A program made the translations under genes and the position numbers. A stretch of DNA of 64,000 bases, taken from NCBI GenBank assembly GCA_029204225.1, contig CM055093.1:23293912-23357911 (forward strand). The letters run 5' to 3'. The notes beneath the pieces are model-generated. The model was not told the origin of the DNA. It did no database searches and saw only the letters and a program-made list of their open reading frames with translations. How positions within the stretch are numbered: position 1 is the first letter of the stretch; every line of letters starts with the position of its first letter. The DNA is from Diphasiastrum complanatum (Eukaryota; Streptophyta; Lycopodiopsida; Lycopodiales; Lycopodiaceae). Shown one piece after another: positions 1-13,800 of the stretch.

Positions 1-10
1 AAAACAAAAC

Positions 11-1828
11 CTTTTGTAGTGCACGCTCCATCCACCCTCACCATCAAGAGAAAGAACAGTATCATGAAACGCTACCAAAGCAGGACGGTGCGATATAGTT
101 ACACAAGAAGTCCCCATGGCACGCACTTGTGCACAAAAGCGCTCCTCCATATCAGTTGTCACTGCACTTGTGCATTCATCAAGGATAGCAAATGCAGGCT
201 TGTGATAAAACAGTCTTGCCATTCCTAACCTTTGCTGTTCGCCAAGAGATAGCTCATCACCCCAGTTCACCTCTTGGTTGGGCGGATAACGATCCAACAG
301 ATATTCCAAGTCAACCTGGAGAAAAAACAAAAATAATTATCACCTGGGATGCCTACCTATTTGCAAATGACACTCATATAATACTTGTACTTGCATATAA
401 GGGGAATTTACTTCTAACAGTGAAACAGAAAACCAATGCCCAATTTGCCTGCTGTTTTCAACAGAAAAGTCAAAACTAACATTTTTCAAAAGTTCATGCA
501 CGCCTTCGTTTGTGAGAGGTTCTGTTTCATCTGCTGCAGTCAGAGGATAAATCAGTTGGTCCTGTAGAGTTCCATAAGCAGTATAGGGCCGTTGCGGCAC
601 GTAGAATATTTCATGATTGAGACCAGATCCCACTCCAGGCTTGGCAATGCAACCAGCCACCAAAGGCCAAAGACCTCCAAGAACTCTGAAAAGTGAGCTC
701 TTCCCGCTTCCATTTGGGCCTGCACACTTATCCCAGAATTAGACTAGAAATAACAAAATAAGGAATACGACGTACGTGCTATTTCCACGATTGAACTATT
801 GACTTAGGAGAACATGGATTTGGAAGATTACATCATGTGGCACAGAAGAGGCCCCATCAATTACCATTTAACCCCTTAACTACATCGAAAGCTCCGTGTT
901 CTAATTTGGTGTTTCTTCTTGTAGAGAGCTAGACCTAGACTAACCCTTTTTTTCGATCTAGTTCGTTTTGTGTAGTCCACTGGCCCTAACCTGCAAGCTG
1001 ATTTTTGTTTCAGTGTGCTGATTTTTTATTTTTATAGCCTGAGATATAATATTGCAGTCATTGGACCACATCCCTGATTGTGTGATTGTCATCTCTGACA
1101 TTTGAGAGAAAGTAAACAATAGGCACTGGCCATCAACATATTCATGCTTTTTGCCCTATTTTCAGGACATGTCACGCACATTTGTTGTCCATTCATTGGG
1201 AAGTCAATTTTATTTCAAGTCATTTTTCATGACATGTACTAGACCCCAGGCCCCTTAGGTACTCTTTTCATATTGTCAAACAGCCTTTGGCACATTCAGG
1301 TAGTCATTGCTCCTCATTGCAAAATCCCTTCGATAGCTTGACTGCTTATTCGACATGAAGAACGTATAGCGTTCTTATGAATGAACTAGTTCACTGGAGC
1401 CAATGTATGTTATTTTGTGGCTGTTGCCAATCTATGCCAGTTTCTGAATAAGCAAAATCGACATTTAACACAGATTTCAAGCATAATAGAAAAAAAAATT
1501 ACTCACCAGTTATCAAAAGATTTGACCCAGGTTCGACTTTCAAGGTTAAGTCTTCAACCAGTGTCGTTCCAGTAGGTGTCACCACCTAACAACAGCAACA
1601 CGTTGTCTGAAACAGAATGGCCACAAAGTAGCAAATTCAACTTGTAATGTTGACTCACAAAAGAATAGCCCCAGGTTGCTTATACACACCTTCACTCCTT
1701 CAAAGCCAATGTAATTTGCTTCCACAAAGTAGCTTCCAGTCTCGGTATTCTGGATAGCACGATTGCTACCAGAAATGCGGAGTTCTCGCACCACTGATAA
1801 GAGCTCAGAAATTCGATCTGCATAGCCA
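11..1828 (-). CDS. ABCD1: ABCD1 exons 6-9: first nucleotide-binding domain
   Basis: Exon 6 (1828-1690) links the membrane domain to the NBD ([10 protein letters not shown] to FEGVKV). Exon 7 (1585-1507) has [19 protein letters not shown]. The Walker A motif GPNGSGKSS is split across the exon 7/exon 8 border (about residues 478-486). Exon 8 (719-481) has LGGLWPL and the Q-loop region FYVPQRPY. Exon 9 (315-11) has the ABC signature [13 protein letters not shown] (about 579-591), Walker B FAILDEC (about 599-605) and the switch histidine in TISHRPA. All ATPase motifs are intact. The exon ends at SVHYK plus a split arginine codon, where this half normally runs into the second membrane domain. Confidence 0.93.
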
Positions 1829-4800
1829 CTAAAACAATACACAACAATTCGAGGTTACAGTCCAAAAAATCCTGGATTCAAAAGCCCATCTCCCAAGAAA
1901 AAGTAGGCAATACTAACAGCTTAAGTCATCTAATAATACAACGTAAGACCAGTATCGAAAGTGAATGGTGCATAAGTTAAAATGTAAATGCAACTCTGCA
2001 ACTTAAAAACAGAACACAATGACATATGAATCATGTAACATCACATAAAGCACGAAAACAAAGTACACCATAAGAGCCACACATTGCTTAATAGTAACAA
2101 ACAAGTCCATTCTTGAAATCCTCAGTAAAAGCATTAGAAATATTGCTGTTTACCACTGTGTTGCCAAACAAGCTTGTGCGACTACAAGGCCACAACCATA
2201 GATACCTTTATACATATAGATAATTGGAAGTAATAGGCAAGCCAACCTGAGATCATGAGTAATTTGCAACATTTGAACTTCACTATAAGCTTCAGACCTC
2301 TAACTACTAATGAAAATGCTCAGATTAATCAGTACATGTGGTATGGTGGTGTGGAATGCTTGGGTTGGACTTGCCCACCCAGGTTGAATCCCGTGCCAAC
2401 GCGTGGGTGGATACCCGGAAGCCAAAGGCTGGTTTAAGACTAAAAAATGCTCAAATCTGGAAAATATACATTAGCTCAAAAAAGAGAGACTATTAACAAA
2501 GCTGTGTGATCAAAGGAATGGAAAGCCACAACCTATGCAAAAGGCTGAATGTTACGACCCGAAGAATGAGAAAATGGCAACCAACAAATTTGCCAGCACA
2601 TTCTTGCAGAACTCTAACAAAGTAGGGACTATCAGATTGAATTTACATGCATAAGAGGTCCAAGCCATGTAGCGCACTCTTCTTAAACATTGTTTATGAT
2701 GTATTTCATTGAATTTAGGGAGATGATCACGGCTAGCAAGCAAATGCCACCCATTCACAACCATATCTACACAACTCCCTCCTGTTTGAGGGGGGCCTTT
2801 CCAAACAAACTTTGAATGTATAATTTGAAACTGTAAAACAGCCCGAAATTTTAACCCCACATGCACATGCAGCCACAAATGAAGAAAAGCTTAGAAATAA
2901 AAAAATTATTGGCTTTGTAAATGAAACATGCTACTTTCCGTATGTACGGAACAGAGCATACCTAAAAACTCCAAAATGGATTATGGTTCATCATAAAAAC
3001 CAGCAGCCTCACAATTCAGCACGTAGATTTACCACATGAAGTTTGAATAGTACCTTAGTCGAGCAAATCTACGAGTGCTTATTGCAAGAGTACCCATTGA
3101 TATGAACAAAGATATTATAACACTTGTATGATAGCGCATATTGCTCAGCATTTGTGCACGGCCCAGCATGGAGTTCTCCGGCTTCAAATTTCCCGAAAAA
3201 AATGGACCAATTATAAGAACAACTCCAAATGTTGCTCCTAAATACTTGAGTAAAAAATCCTGGATCATTCCAAACCACCACTGCGTGTGCAACACTGTGT
3301 CTAGATGCTTGTACAGAGCTTTAAACCTCTGTTTGATAATCGATGCTTCTCTATCTTGCCCACCATAAAAAGCTATGCTCTCGGAATGTGTCCTCAATCG
3401 AGAATGCAGTTGCCTGTAGTCTCCTTCTAATTGCTGTTCCATCGACATCAGCCGCCCAAAGGGAGGCGACAGTACTCCTGTGATCGCCCCAGCACCGACC
3501 ACATATGCCTGCAAATTGAAGAAAGGCTCAAATACAACTTTGACTGTGTAGTACATTTGCCGACCTTTCTCAAAAAAGAAAGCATCCAATTATCAAGAAA
3601 ATGAAAGTAAATCTAATATATTAATTTCACGTAGTCAATGTACTTGAAGAAAGAAGAAAGGGCTATATACCACTATTCCAAGGGCGTACTTTGGGCTGGC
3701 ATAAGAGCATAAACGCCACGTATAAAGGATCCCATCAAAAACAGCAGTTAAGTTTTCCTGTAAAAGCTCACAAAATTCTGAACAGAATCTTGGCACGTCG
3801 CTTGCAATTCGTTGTTCTGGAGTACTAATCCGCCCGTCAACATGAGAGATTTTGTAGTATGTCATATTCTGTTCCAGAACAATGTTAATTAGCATTATTA
3901 ACTATAGTAAAGAATGACTATGTACAAAGGTAAGAAGGCACAGAAAGGGAAAAAATTTGAAAAGTTCAATTCTATTAAACAAATTATTAGAAAGACTTAC
4001 CTAAGTCTACAAGACATACAAAGGCATTAGAATAAAGAATAACATTCTGTATGGAACATGGGAAATTTAGTCAGAATTACCCACCCACCACATTCCATAA
4101 TCATGTCTTTCTTAAAAGATTTTGAGAATGAATAACCGAGTAAAGTCGACCCTGTACGAGGGTAAAAAATACAGGATACTCATAACACATCTTTAATAAG
4201 ATACTCAGGACTTTCCCGACCAAATGATCTTAGGATAATGCCACTACTAAATACATTTCCTGCAGGAAGGTATCCTCTCAATGGCAATTTTTCAAAATAT
4301 AGTAACAAATTGCAATTCAAATCCCTCAAAACCACTTCCAATGTGTTTGAATAAATTCAAGTTTTGAATTTCAGTTTTTTAGAAAACTTTTTGCTCCAAA
4401 ATTTTTCAGTTTCCCCACATTCATGCAAAAGTTTTGAAAAAAATAGGGTTTCTCAAATCAGTTTTCAGAAGGAAAATTCAGATTGTCAAAAAAGTTTGAA
4501 TCAATTCAAATCACATTCCAAATCAACTTCTGACTAGGCTACAAGTCAAGTGTAGAGAATATGGGTTTCGATGTGCTTCCACCACATCACTTCCAACAAC
4601 ATCTTTTCACAACAAAGAAACTTGGTGACAATCACATGCTGGTCAACGACCAAATTCAATTCATACTTTGATATGTGGAAAAGTGTATTCATCAAACAAC
4701 TCATGCAATGCATTAAGAGAATGGGGACAATTCTAAGCCCATGTTCCTTTGCAAGCACTGAAATGTGCATATAGAACTGCCTAATGTTTGTTGTCCATGG

Positions 4801-7800
4801 TTTTGATAGTGCTGCTTTGTGAAATACTCACTTATGTTTATGTTGTCTCCATTGTCCAGACTCTACAACCACATGATATTCGTACCATAGTTGCCTGTGT
4901 TCTGTTCCGGAACTTGACCAAAAAAAAATTAAGAAAAATATGCACTTTTTTAACAAAGAAAAAAAAAAGTTATACAAACTTCAACGTATAAAAAAATATT
5001 CTGGAGATGTACGCAGGAGCCATCTACGCTGGATTCAGCTTTTGAAGATCCATACTCAGATTCTGACAACCATCGAGGGATAGATATGCACGAGCTTGAT
5101 AAGCATGGATAGATAGATATGAGCAATAGGGAACGAACGAGCAATGGGGTCAGCGGATTCAGCTTCTATTTGATGAATGACAGGTTCGAGGGACAGATAT
5201 GCGTGATTCAGCTTTTGTTTGATGAATGACAGGATCAAAGAAGCTTGATTCTGACTAGATAAACAGATAGAACACGATTTTCACAAAAAACTCTACAGAT
5301 TGCTCGCATATGAAGATGCATCCCTCAAAAAGAAGGTAGATGCGGCCAGCAGGCGCTTTAATACCTGTTTTTTCTATGTTTTAAAAAAAATGTTCTGACC
5401 CAGTACGTTCCGGAACGTACGGTACGAAACGTACGATATATCTGCTTTACGGCATATATCTATGAATATCTACTTGCTTTCTGGGATATCTATTTGCTCT
5501 TTGTTCTTGGTGGGTTATATATCTAGTATGCAATATATCTATGTGTCCTATTATGCTCTTAGTTCACCTTGACAGGGTGATAGGTCATAGTTTTTCTCAG
5601 ACAACAAAACCATTTTCTTCCCCAAAAATTTGAGAATTCACTTAAATATTTTTCTCTAAAGTTCTAGCGTAATATGCCAATAAAATTCAATTTGGGTCCT
5701 AAGGACTGCCTTAACTCAAGGGAGACTCACTGTCCCTCTGTGTAAAAATTGCAGAAACCAGAAAATAGAGAGTTCATTTTGCATTGTTAGCAATCTTTGT
5801 CAGCTAGATGGGTTGACCATTTCATAGAGGAAGTTTTTGGCTACTTGGAGAACCAGCTGAAGAAGTTATGATCACTTGAACAAAGCTACTACCTACAAAT
5901 TTTGGACAGCTATACAATTTACTAATCCATTGCACTTAGAGACCACATTCAGCTTATACAAGCCACAAGTCCTGTCACTAAATCCATCAGCAATGACTTT
6001 ATAACCCTGCTTTACATCTTTAACCTGACACTTCTTATTGCTAAATTCCACCTTTAGCATGTGATCAGTCATGGCTCCAACAGAAAGTAAACTTTTCTAC
6101 AAGCCAGGAACGTACAAGGCATTTTCAATTACCTTGATTTGACCATCAAAAAATTGAATTGGTATGGTGACAATTCCTTGAATCTGACATTCATCACCAT
6201 TCGCCTGAGTAACCTTATCCCCATCATTGGTCAACTTCAGATCTTTGAACCATAATTAGTTATTTGTCAGATGTCTCGTTGCCCCTGAGTCTACGAACCA
6301 ATGTGTATTATCCACAAAGTCTTGTGATGCCAATGCAGTCACGACTGTTGCGCCAAGATCCCCATTGTCGCTTTCTGCATCATCTTCAGCAAGATTAGTG
6401 ACTGCTTCACTTTTCCCTTCTTGATATCCGCCTTTTTCTTGCGGAAATCTCTCGCCCAATGTTCTGGTTTCTGGCCACAAAAGAAATTTCCCTCTTTCTT
6501 CTTTCCTGATGATGATCCTTGAATGCCTTTGCTCCTCCTGCAATACAATGCCATAAAGATCCTCGAAGTTTGGCAACCTCTGCCTCGACACAATGCCATG
6601 GGCAAACATTTGGAAATTTTCTAATAATTTGCTCATTGTCGTCCGAACCAATTCTACCTCCCGTATTGGCTCCCCAATCATTGTAAGTTGATCTCTCAAT
6701 TCTTTGATTTGTGTAAAAAATGAGCTCGCACTCTCATTTTCTCCCATGCGAATATTGTTCAGTTTGGTCCTTAGAAACATCATTTGCGATGGATCTGTGT
6801 TTGATATTGCGCCCTGACTCCTTCCCAAGCACCTCTCGCCATCACAGCATCACTAATGTGCGTGATTACATGATCCTTCACTGCTAAATTGATCGGCTAT
6901 AGGGCCTTTTGTCAAATTCCACGGGAGTTGTGGTTGGGCACTGTTCCACTCCTTTGACAATGTCCCACAGCTCCTCCATTATAATACTCCTCATTTTGAA
7001 TTTCCATATGCTATAATTGGACATCTGTCCAATTTACTAGCTTCTCCAAGCACGAATTCCCCTGATCCTGCCATTTTGCCAAAAACATACCCCTTTTGGC
7101 GACTTAATGAAGCCCAATGCAAGCCTTACAATGTAAATGGAAGCACCGTTGGTCAACTTTAAGGTCTGACCAAAAACATTTTGGGCCCTCCCACTCCTTG
7201 ATTTGACCTAAATCACCAAAAATAGCCCACTTTCGCTCCAATGCAGCTTCACTGACTTCCTTGCCCTTAGAATGGTGTAGTTTGGTCTCTGATCTGCTTT
7301 CTCCCCACGATATGGCAATCACTCGGTCCGGGAGAAGTTGTACTAGCAGGGTACAATACTTTTCTGCCCTTAATTTGGAGGAAAATGGCTTTTGGACAGC
7401 CCCAAACGGATAAACTTACTAAAGGAGTAGGGGTTTGAAGCCACACTTGACTTGACCACCATGTTTGATGTTTGAAGTTGAGGTTCAACTCATTTATTAA
7501 AAATTTGGTGCATCTGTAAGCTCTATTTGAGTAGATGTTGTTGTAAAAAACAATTACTTCTGAAGTGTGAAACCTGGGAACTTATGGAGCCTCCAAAGTC
7601 CATGAAGGCAAAATTGGGTTTTGTTATCTAGCTGGTCATTGGATTTGTTTATTTTCTCCCTGGGTAGAATCTTCTCCAGAGATAGTATGGTGAGTACCGA
7701 GCTTTCTCCAGGCTTGGATTGCATGACTTCATGAGGTTAATGTATATGGTTTTGAGGACAAGAAGCATTTTTTAACTTTTGGTCCATATACTCAAGTTTG

Positions 7801-10800
7801 GAGAGGCCCAACTCATTATGGGGGGTCCATGGGGCAAGTGACCTTCTTCTCCAATTAGCACTTGGCTGTCCAATGCCAAGCTTTTCATTTGCTTTTGTAA
7901 CTCCTATGTAACACATGGCTCTTGGTTGTTGGCTTTTGGATATTCCACATTGGGAACCATTGGCCTTTGGATTTCTCTATCTCTACTAGTATAAATAGGC
8001 GCCCTCTTTCTGTTGAAGAGTGGAGGAAGAGCCTAAAGAGACTGGAGAGACTAGAGAGAGTGACAATGCTTGTGTACATACATTCTTTGGATAGAGATTT
8101 GTCTCCATTGATATCCTACTTTGCTTCCACTTATACGCATAATTTCATAGAACGTTAATCACTTAATTCATTGTTGATGTTTCCGCTTCTAGTTCACCAT
8201 GAATTCCGACATCTAGAAGTGTTGAAGACCATAACCTTGGTCTTTGCAATGTTCACCCCCAAGCCCCATCAGTTACAAAGCCCTGTAAGCAATCCAACTA
8301 CCTCTATAACACCTCTCTAGTCGGGGAGATTAGTACCACATCATCGGCATAAAGAAGAATGGCAATCAGAATATCGCCAAGTCTGCAACTAGATCCGCCG
8401 CAGTGTGAGATGACTCTCTCTACCTCATCAATATATAATCCAAAAAGAACCGGTGAAAGAGAACAACCCTGCTTCACCCCAATGGTACTCCAAATGTGCT
8501 CAAGAATACCATTGCCATATTGGAAATAATCCAAGACTCTCTCATAAAGAGCCATCACAGCCAGAATGACGTTAGTGAAGAAGCCAAGGTCACAAAGTCT
8601 ATGAATGAGCAAGGAGCGTGGGACAGAATCAAAGGCTTTCCTGAAGTCCACAAAACAACAGTAAACCTTCTCTCTCTTGTACTTGGCTTCCTCAATCAAA
8701 GCCCGGAGTGTGAAGATATGGTCAATGGTAGAGTAATGGGCTCGGAACCCTGCCTACTGGCCCAAAGCATGTAATCTCATGGATTCTGCCTCTGGCTCAC
8801 TACGGACTAAAGTATGGTACCATATAGCTTCGCGAGAACATGCCCAATCATGATAGTGCGATAGTTACCAGGAATCATGGGGTCACCATTTTTATGAATA
8901 GGGTGGATGATGTTCGTGCACCAGGATGATGAGAAGCCAGAGACAACTACGGAATTGAAGAGAATGGCTAGTGTGGGAGCAAGTAGGTCGGCAGCATGGG
9001 TTAAGAGTTCGGATTCAAGGTCCTCAATATCTCTCGCCTTATGGGACTTCGTTCGCTTAATGGCCGCAAGTAACATGTCAGAGGTGAAGAAGGTGAACTC
9101 AGAAGGTCGAGGAGAGATAGAGATGGGTGAGTTAGAGGGTATGGGGTATAGGCTAGTAGCATAGTCGGCCCATATGCAGAGGTCATCGAGGAGAGGTGGT
9201 GGAGCACGAGGAATAAACTCATGCCAAAAAGCGCCCGAGGAAGAGCTGAAGAGAAGGTCAACAAGACGCTTTCCTTCGGAGTCATCATAGGCACGCTTTT
9301 TACGGCGGAGTGTACAATGATATGAACACTGGGAGGAACGGAGAAGGTGAGGAGCATGGGTGACCTAAGATGATGAAGAGAGCTAAAGAAAAGGTCAACA
9401 AGACGTTTTCCTTTGGAGTCATCATAGGCACGCTATTTACGGCGAACTGTACGATGGTATGAACGTTGGGAGGAACGGAGAAGGTGAGGTGCATGGGTGA
9501 CAAGATGTAGAAGAGAGCAACATTCGGCATCATACCACGGGGGGTGTAGAGGTCGGAGCGGTGAAGAATGTGTGGATTTGCCTCTATGGGGCTTGGAAGG
9601 AAAGGCTAAAGAAGCGGCAGTGTGAAGAGAGGTAGTAAGGAAAGCAGCTTGTGTTTCAACTATACTGTCATGGGAAAAAGAGTAGAGTAATGAGGCCAAA
9701 GACTCATGCTAGACTGGCATGTATAGAGGGCTGAATGTATATCTAAGTGCACAGTTAAGCTGTTGAAGAGTAATGCTTATTTTACCCCTTTGGCTAAGCA
9801 CTAATTACGTTGTAAGTTGTACATTACTCATCAAGGATGCTATTAATTAGATACACAAGACCCTATTTGTAACTTGAATAAATTAGTGCAAGTGGCCCAC
9901 TTGGCCAAGTAGCTCACTCATATGATTGACGGCTATACTTTCTATGCATGTACTTGAGGTGCTTGCCTCACAAGGGACTTGGAGGACTCACGCTATGAAG
10001 ACCTCCACCGAGGATCCTAGACTAGGATGCTGAATCATAGAATCAATGGGAAACATATGGTGGACAAACTGACCCAACCACACCTAGATCATACGGATCT
10101 AGCCCCCAAGCTATGGTTCTACCAATGCTCAATAGGAGAAAGATGTCAAACCGGCAGCATACGGCTACCATTACCACAATCCAGCATACACTAGAGAGAG
10201 CCCAATGGGTATACTTATACCCTCCAAGGCCCATGCACCACTAGCCAAATTGGGCCACGTCATCCAGTTCCCCTATGACTCACTGATAGACCCATAAAAA
10301 TCGACCATCATGAGTTTAATTAAGCCTCCAACCATTAATTATGACCATATACACTTGAGGGCCCCAAAACCCCTCATAATCACAATTAACTTACGGGTCA
10401 AGGTAGGCCTACTGAACCTCTAACGGGATAATCAATCTGAGATCAGTCGTGGGCATGACATTCTTCCCCCCTTAGGTGAGGTTGCCCTGGTCCAGCTCAA
10501 TTATAGACCTCTTACTTGCCTATTTTGGTGGAGAAACAAGCATTTTAAATCTTGAAAAGAAACTGGTTTTTCTCTCTCTACAGAGAGCAAACTTTTCTCA
10601 TCTGGCAGTGACTAGAATCAGGTCAAAAACTAAGGAAATCTTTGATAGTCCTCCAGCAACCTATCTCAACATGATTTTTGGCTTTTAGCTCTAAAAATGA
10701 CATTCAAAGAGCATAGTTATGACGCTTTTTCCAAAAACTCACTTTGTTTCAGTTTTTCCCAAAAAAAACCCTGGTTGTCAAACCCTCAAATTCCAGCCAA

Positions 10801-13800
10801 TTTGAATGCTATCTGATGATGTGAATCTCTTTCTGCCACCAATCCGGAATTCGGCAATATGTATGCCTGAATCGGTATTCCCAAACTCAAATTATTGGAG
10901 TTCTTCGAAAATTCGGTCAATGATTGTTTTAGAATTGCTTTCAACCCCGCTCTAATATCATGTAGAGAATCGATCCTGCAATTTCTCACTAGCAATCTCA
11001 CAACCTATCATTCATAAAATCACATAGACCGAAGGTAATAATGCACCACCACCCAAGCAACTCTCAAAAACTATATATGAAAGAGAAGATAGTACATATA
11101 AAAGGCACTCATTTTTTTGGGGGGTACCGCTACATGATAAAACGGACCCCGTTACAGGACGCATGTCTCGACTCAGTATGTGTACGTGCTGTAAACAAGG
11201 TACACGCAACTGTCACATAAGCAAATGTCAAAAAGACTGCTAAAACTAAAAGTGTGCATCAAACTATGAAATAAACTAGGCTTACTATATTTAACAGTTA
11301 ATTGCTAATTTGCTACTTTATGAATAGTTATAACATAAATTTGATAAATTGATAAAAATTATGCTTCTAACTTTTAGACAAGTCACAAAAGGAGATCGAT
11401 AACAGTCTCGACTCTCGACTCTCCAAAGGTGCATTACCCCTTCAGAAAAAACACTTGTTTTTTTCCATAATCGAAGGTGAGGAATAGTACAAACCCCAAA
11501 CGTTTTGCCATTTTAAAAATGTGGACGCCTATTCAAAACACGTTACAAAAAGGTACCCTAAACATTACCATGTTGGAAAGAAGAATAAAGTAGATGGGCA
11601 TAGATGAAGAAGACTTCCTCCTACGTTGGCCTTAGACCAAAGGATATGTAAATAGACCATCTCATGACCGTGAGAACCATATCATAACGTGTAAAAGGAA
11701 AGGAAAAATCCAGTTGTTGTTGCTTTGTTGAGTTCAAGAAAGTTTTTGACACTATATCAAGGCAAAAGTTATGTGATAGGATGATTGATTTGCAGGTACT
11801 CACAGAACTAAGCGAGGCCACTCTTAGGCTCTATGAGCAAGTACGGCTGGACTTTAGTGATTGCGGACAATACGAGAAATTGTGAAGACGTTTTCAATAC
11901 CAACACTGGAGTTAACCTCTTTCCTACTCTCTTCATTCTTTTTACTAACAAGCCAGAAAACTGGATACGAAGGCAAGAAAGTGGAGTTGTCCACAAAGTA
12001 AATCATGCTCTATTTTCGCTCATTCATGTCGATGAAGTGGTATAATTGCCAAGGATAGAAGGAATTTTGAAAAGCATTTTGGCACACCAAGAGATTTAGT
12101 CACCACTTTGGCATGGAAGAAACTATAAGCAAAATTGAAGTGATAGTGACTCACTCAAACAATCAAACATGAAGAATTAGATTGATGAAGGAGGATTTGG
12201 AGATAGTCTTATTTGATAGATACTTGGAATTGGAAGGTTCAAAGGCCCTTTTCTAAAGGCAAATCAATGCAGCAAAAGTAACCCATGGAAATGGAAGATA
12301 AGGAGCTCCTAATGCAGAACATTAGTCCAGTCTCTAATACACTATGGGACCTGGGTCAAGTATGGGGTCCAGATTCAGCAGAAAAAGCCTGGAAAAAGGT
12401 TGAAAAAGTTCAAAAGAGATTTTTTTATGAAGAGCTATGAGTTACCTCTACCCTATTTTACTAGCCGAAACAGGTTTCATACCTTTAGAAGGGAAGGCCC
12501 TATGCTTATTAATACGATGTCTTAACAAGACCATCAAGCTTTGATCAAAATGGATGTCCCTCCTAGAGATTTAAGCACCATTCGAGAAAGGATGATGCAG
12601 AGAAAGCATCACTTGGTAGTACAGATAGGGAATAGGAGGAAAAAATCACCCAGAAGAAGAAGAGGTCATTATGGGACTTGTCCAGCAATAGCTTTCAGAA
12701 AGTATAGCACAAAACTTGAAGGAGAAGATGGTCATTTTTCATAAAGAAATAAACCCCAGGCTCGCATCCTCGGTGCAATAATACCTCTAGGAGTTAGAGT
12801 GCATGCCCCTACCCTTTCTTACTAGCCAAAACAGGTTCTATACCTTTGGAAGAAATTGCCTATGCTTGAAAATACAATATTAAAATGCCAATGGACATCC
12901 CTCCGAGGGAATGCAAGCAACAAGAGAGAAAGGATGGTGCGGAAAAAGCATCAATCAGTAGCACAGATAGGGAAATAGGGGGAGAAGATCTTTCAAAATA
13001 AAAAGAGGTAATACAGGCAATTGTCCAGCAAAAAGTTACAGATTATTAGGGGAAAACGAAAGGAGACGATGGCCCTTTGTGAACAAGAGAAAAGCCCCCT
13101 GATCATTTACCCGTGCAATAATACCTGGAATTTGGAAACAAACATGCCTATGTTCTAGCAGCAATCTATTTGCTACATGAAAGCTCACATGACTTGGAAA
13201 TGGTAAGAGACAGAAAGGTGGGGAACTCCAATGAGAAGACAGAACCTGCAAGCTATGTAACAGCAATGAGATGGAGAACAAAGAGCATCCAACCTTCAAC
13301 TGCAAGGCATACATCTTAGGGAGGTTCGTGGCTTCCTTGGTTTATGACTTCAAAATTTAGAAGCCTTATTTAATCAGCCAGCAAGTGCAGTTAGAAATTT
13401 TGTAAAAGATGTACTTGGACATTGGAAAGAAATATATGGAATGTAAACAGTGCAAACTACATGGTACGACATCCCTACTCACATCATCAGCATCCAGCAG
13501 TACATGAAGGTCACATGCAGAAAATGTATCCACGTTAGCTTAGCTTCTCAATAATGGGAGAAAAGAAGCAGTTCAAAGATCAACCGTAAACACTCAAAGG
13601 CCTCGGTGAAATTGTACTAGAAGGATATTCAAAACATAAAACAAAGATCACAAGTGACATAAGAGGATAAAGAGAAGAAAAAACACATTTACGTAGGTTC
13701 ATGTTAAGAGATAAAAGGAAAGGCTCTGAACTGTATTCAGCTGCAGATTTAGCAGCAGCAGCAATGCTGCACTCAAGCTGCAGCAGCAATCTAGGGCAAC

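Noticed and set aside
192-479. Plus-strand open frame over the left ABCD1 exons
   Set aside because: It lies antisense to well-supported exons 8-9 and has no domain.
3141-3368. Plus-strand open frame over ABCD1 exon 5
   Set aside because: Antisense shadow of a conserved exon.
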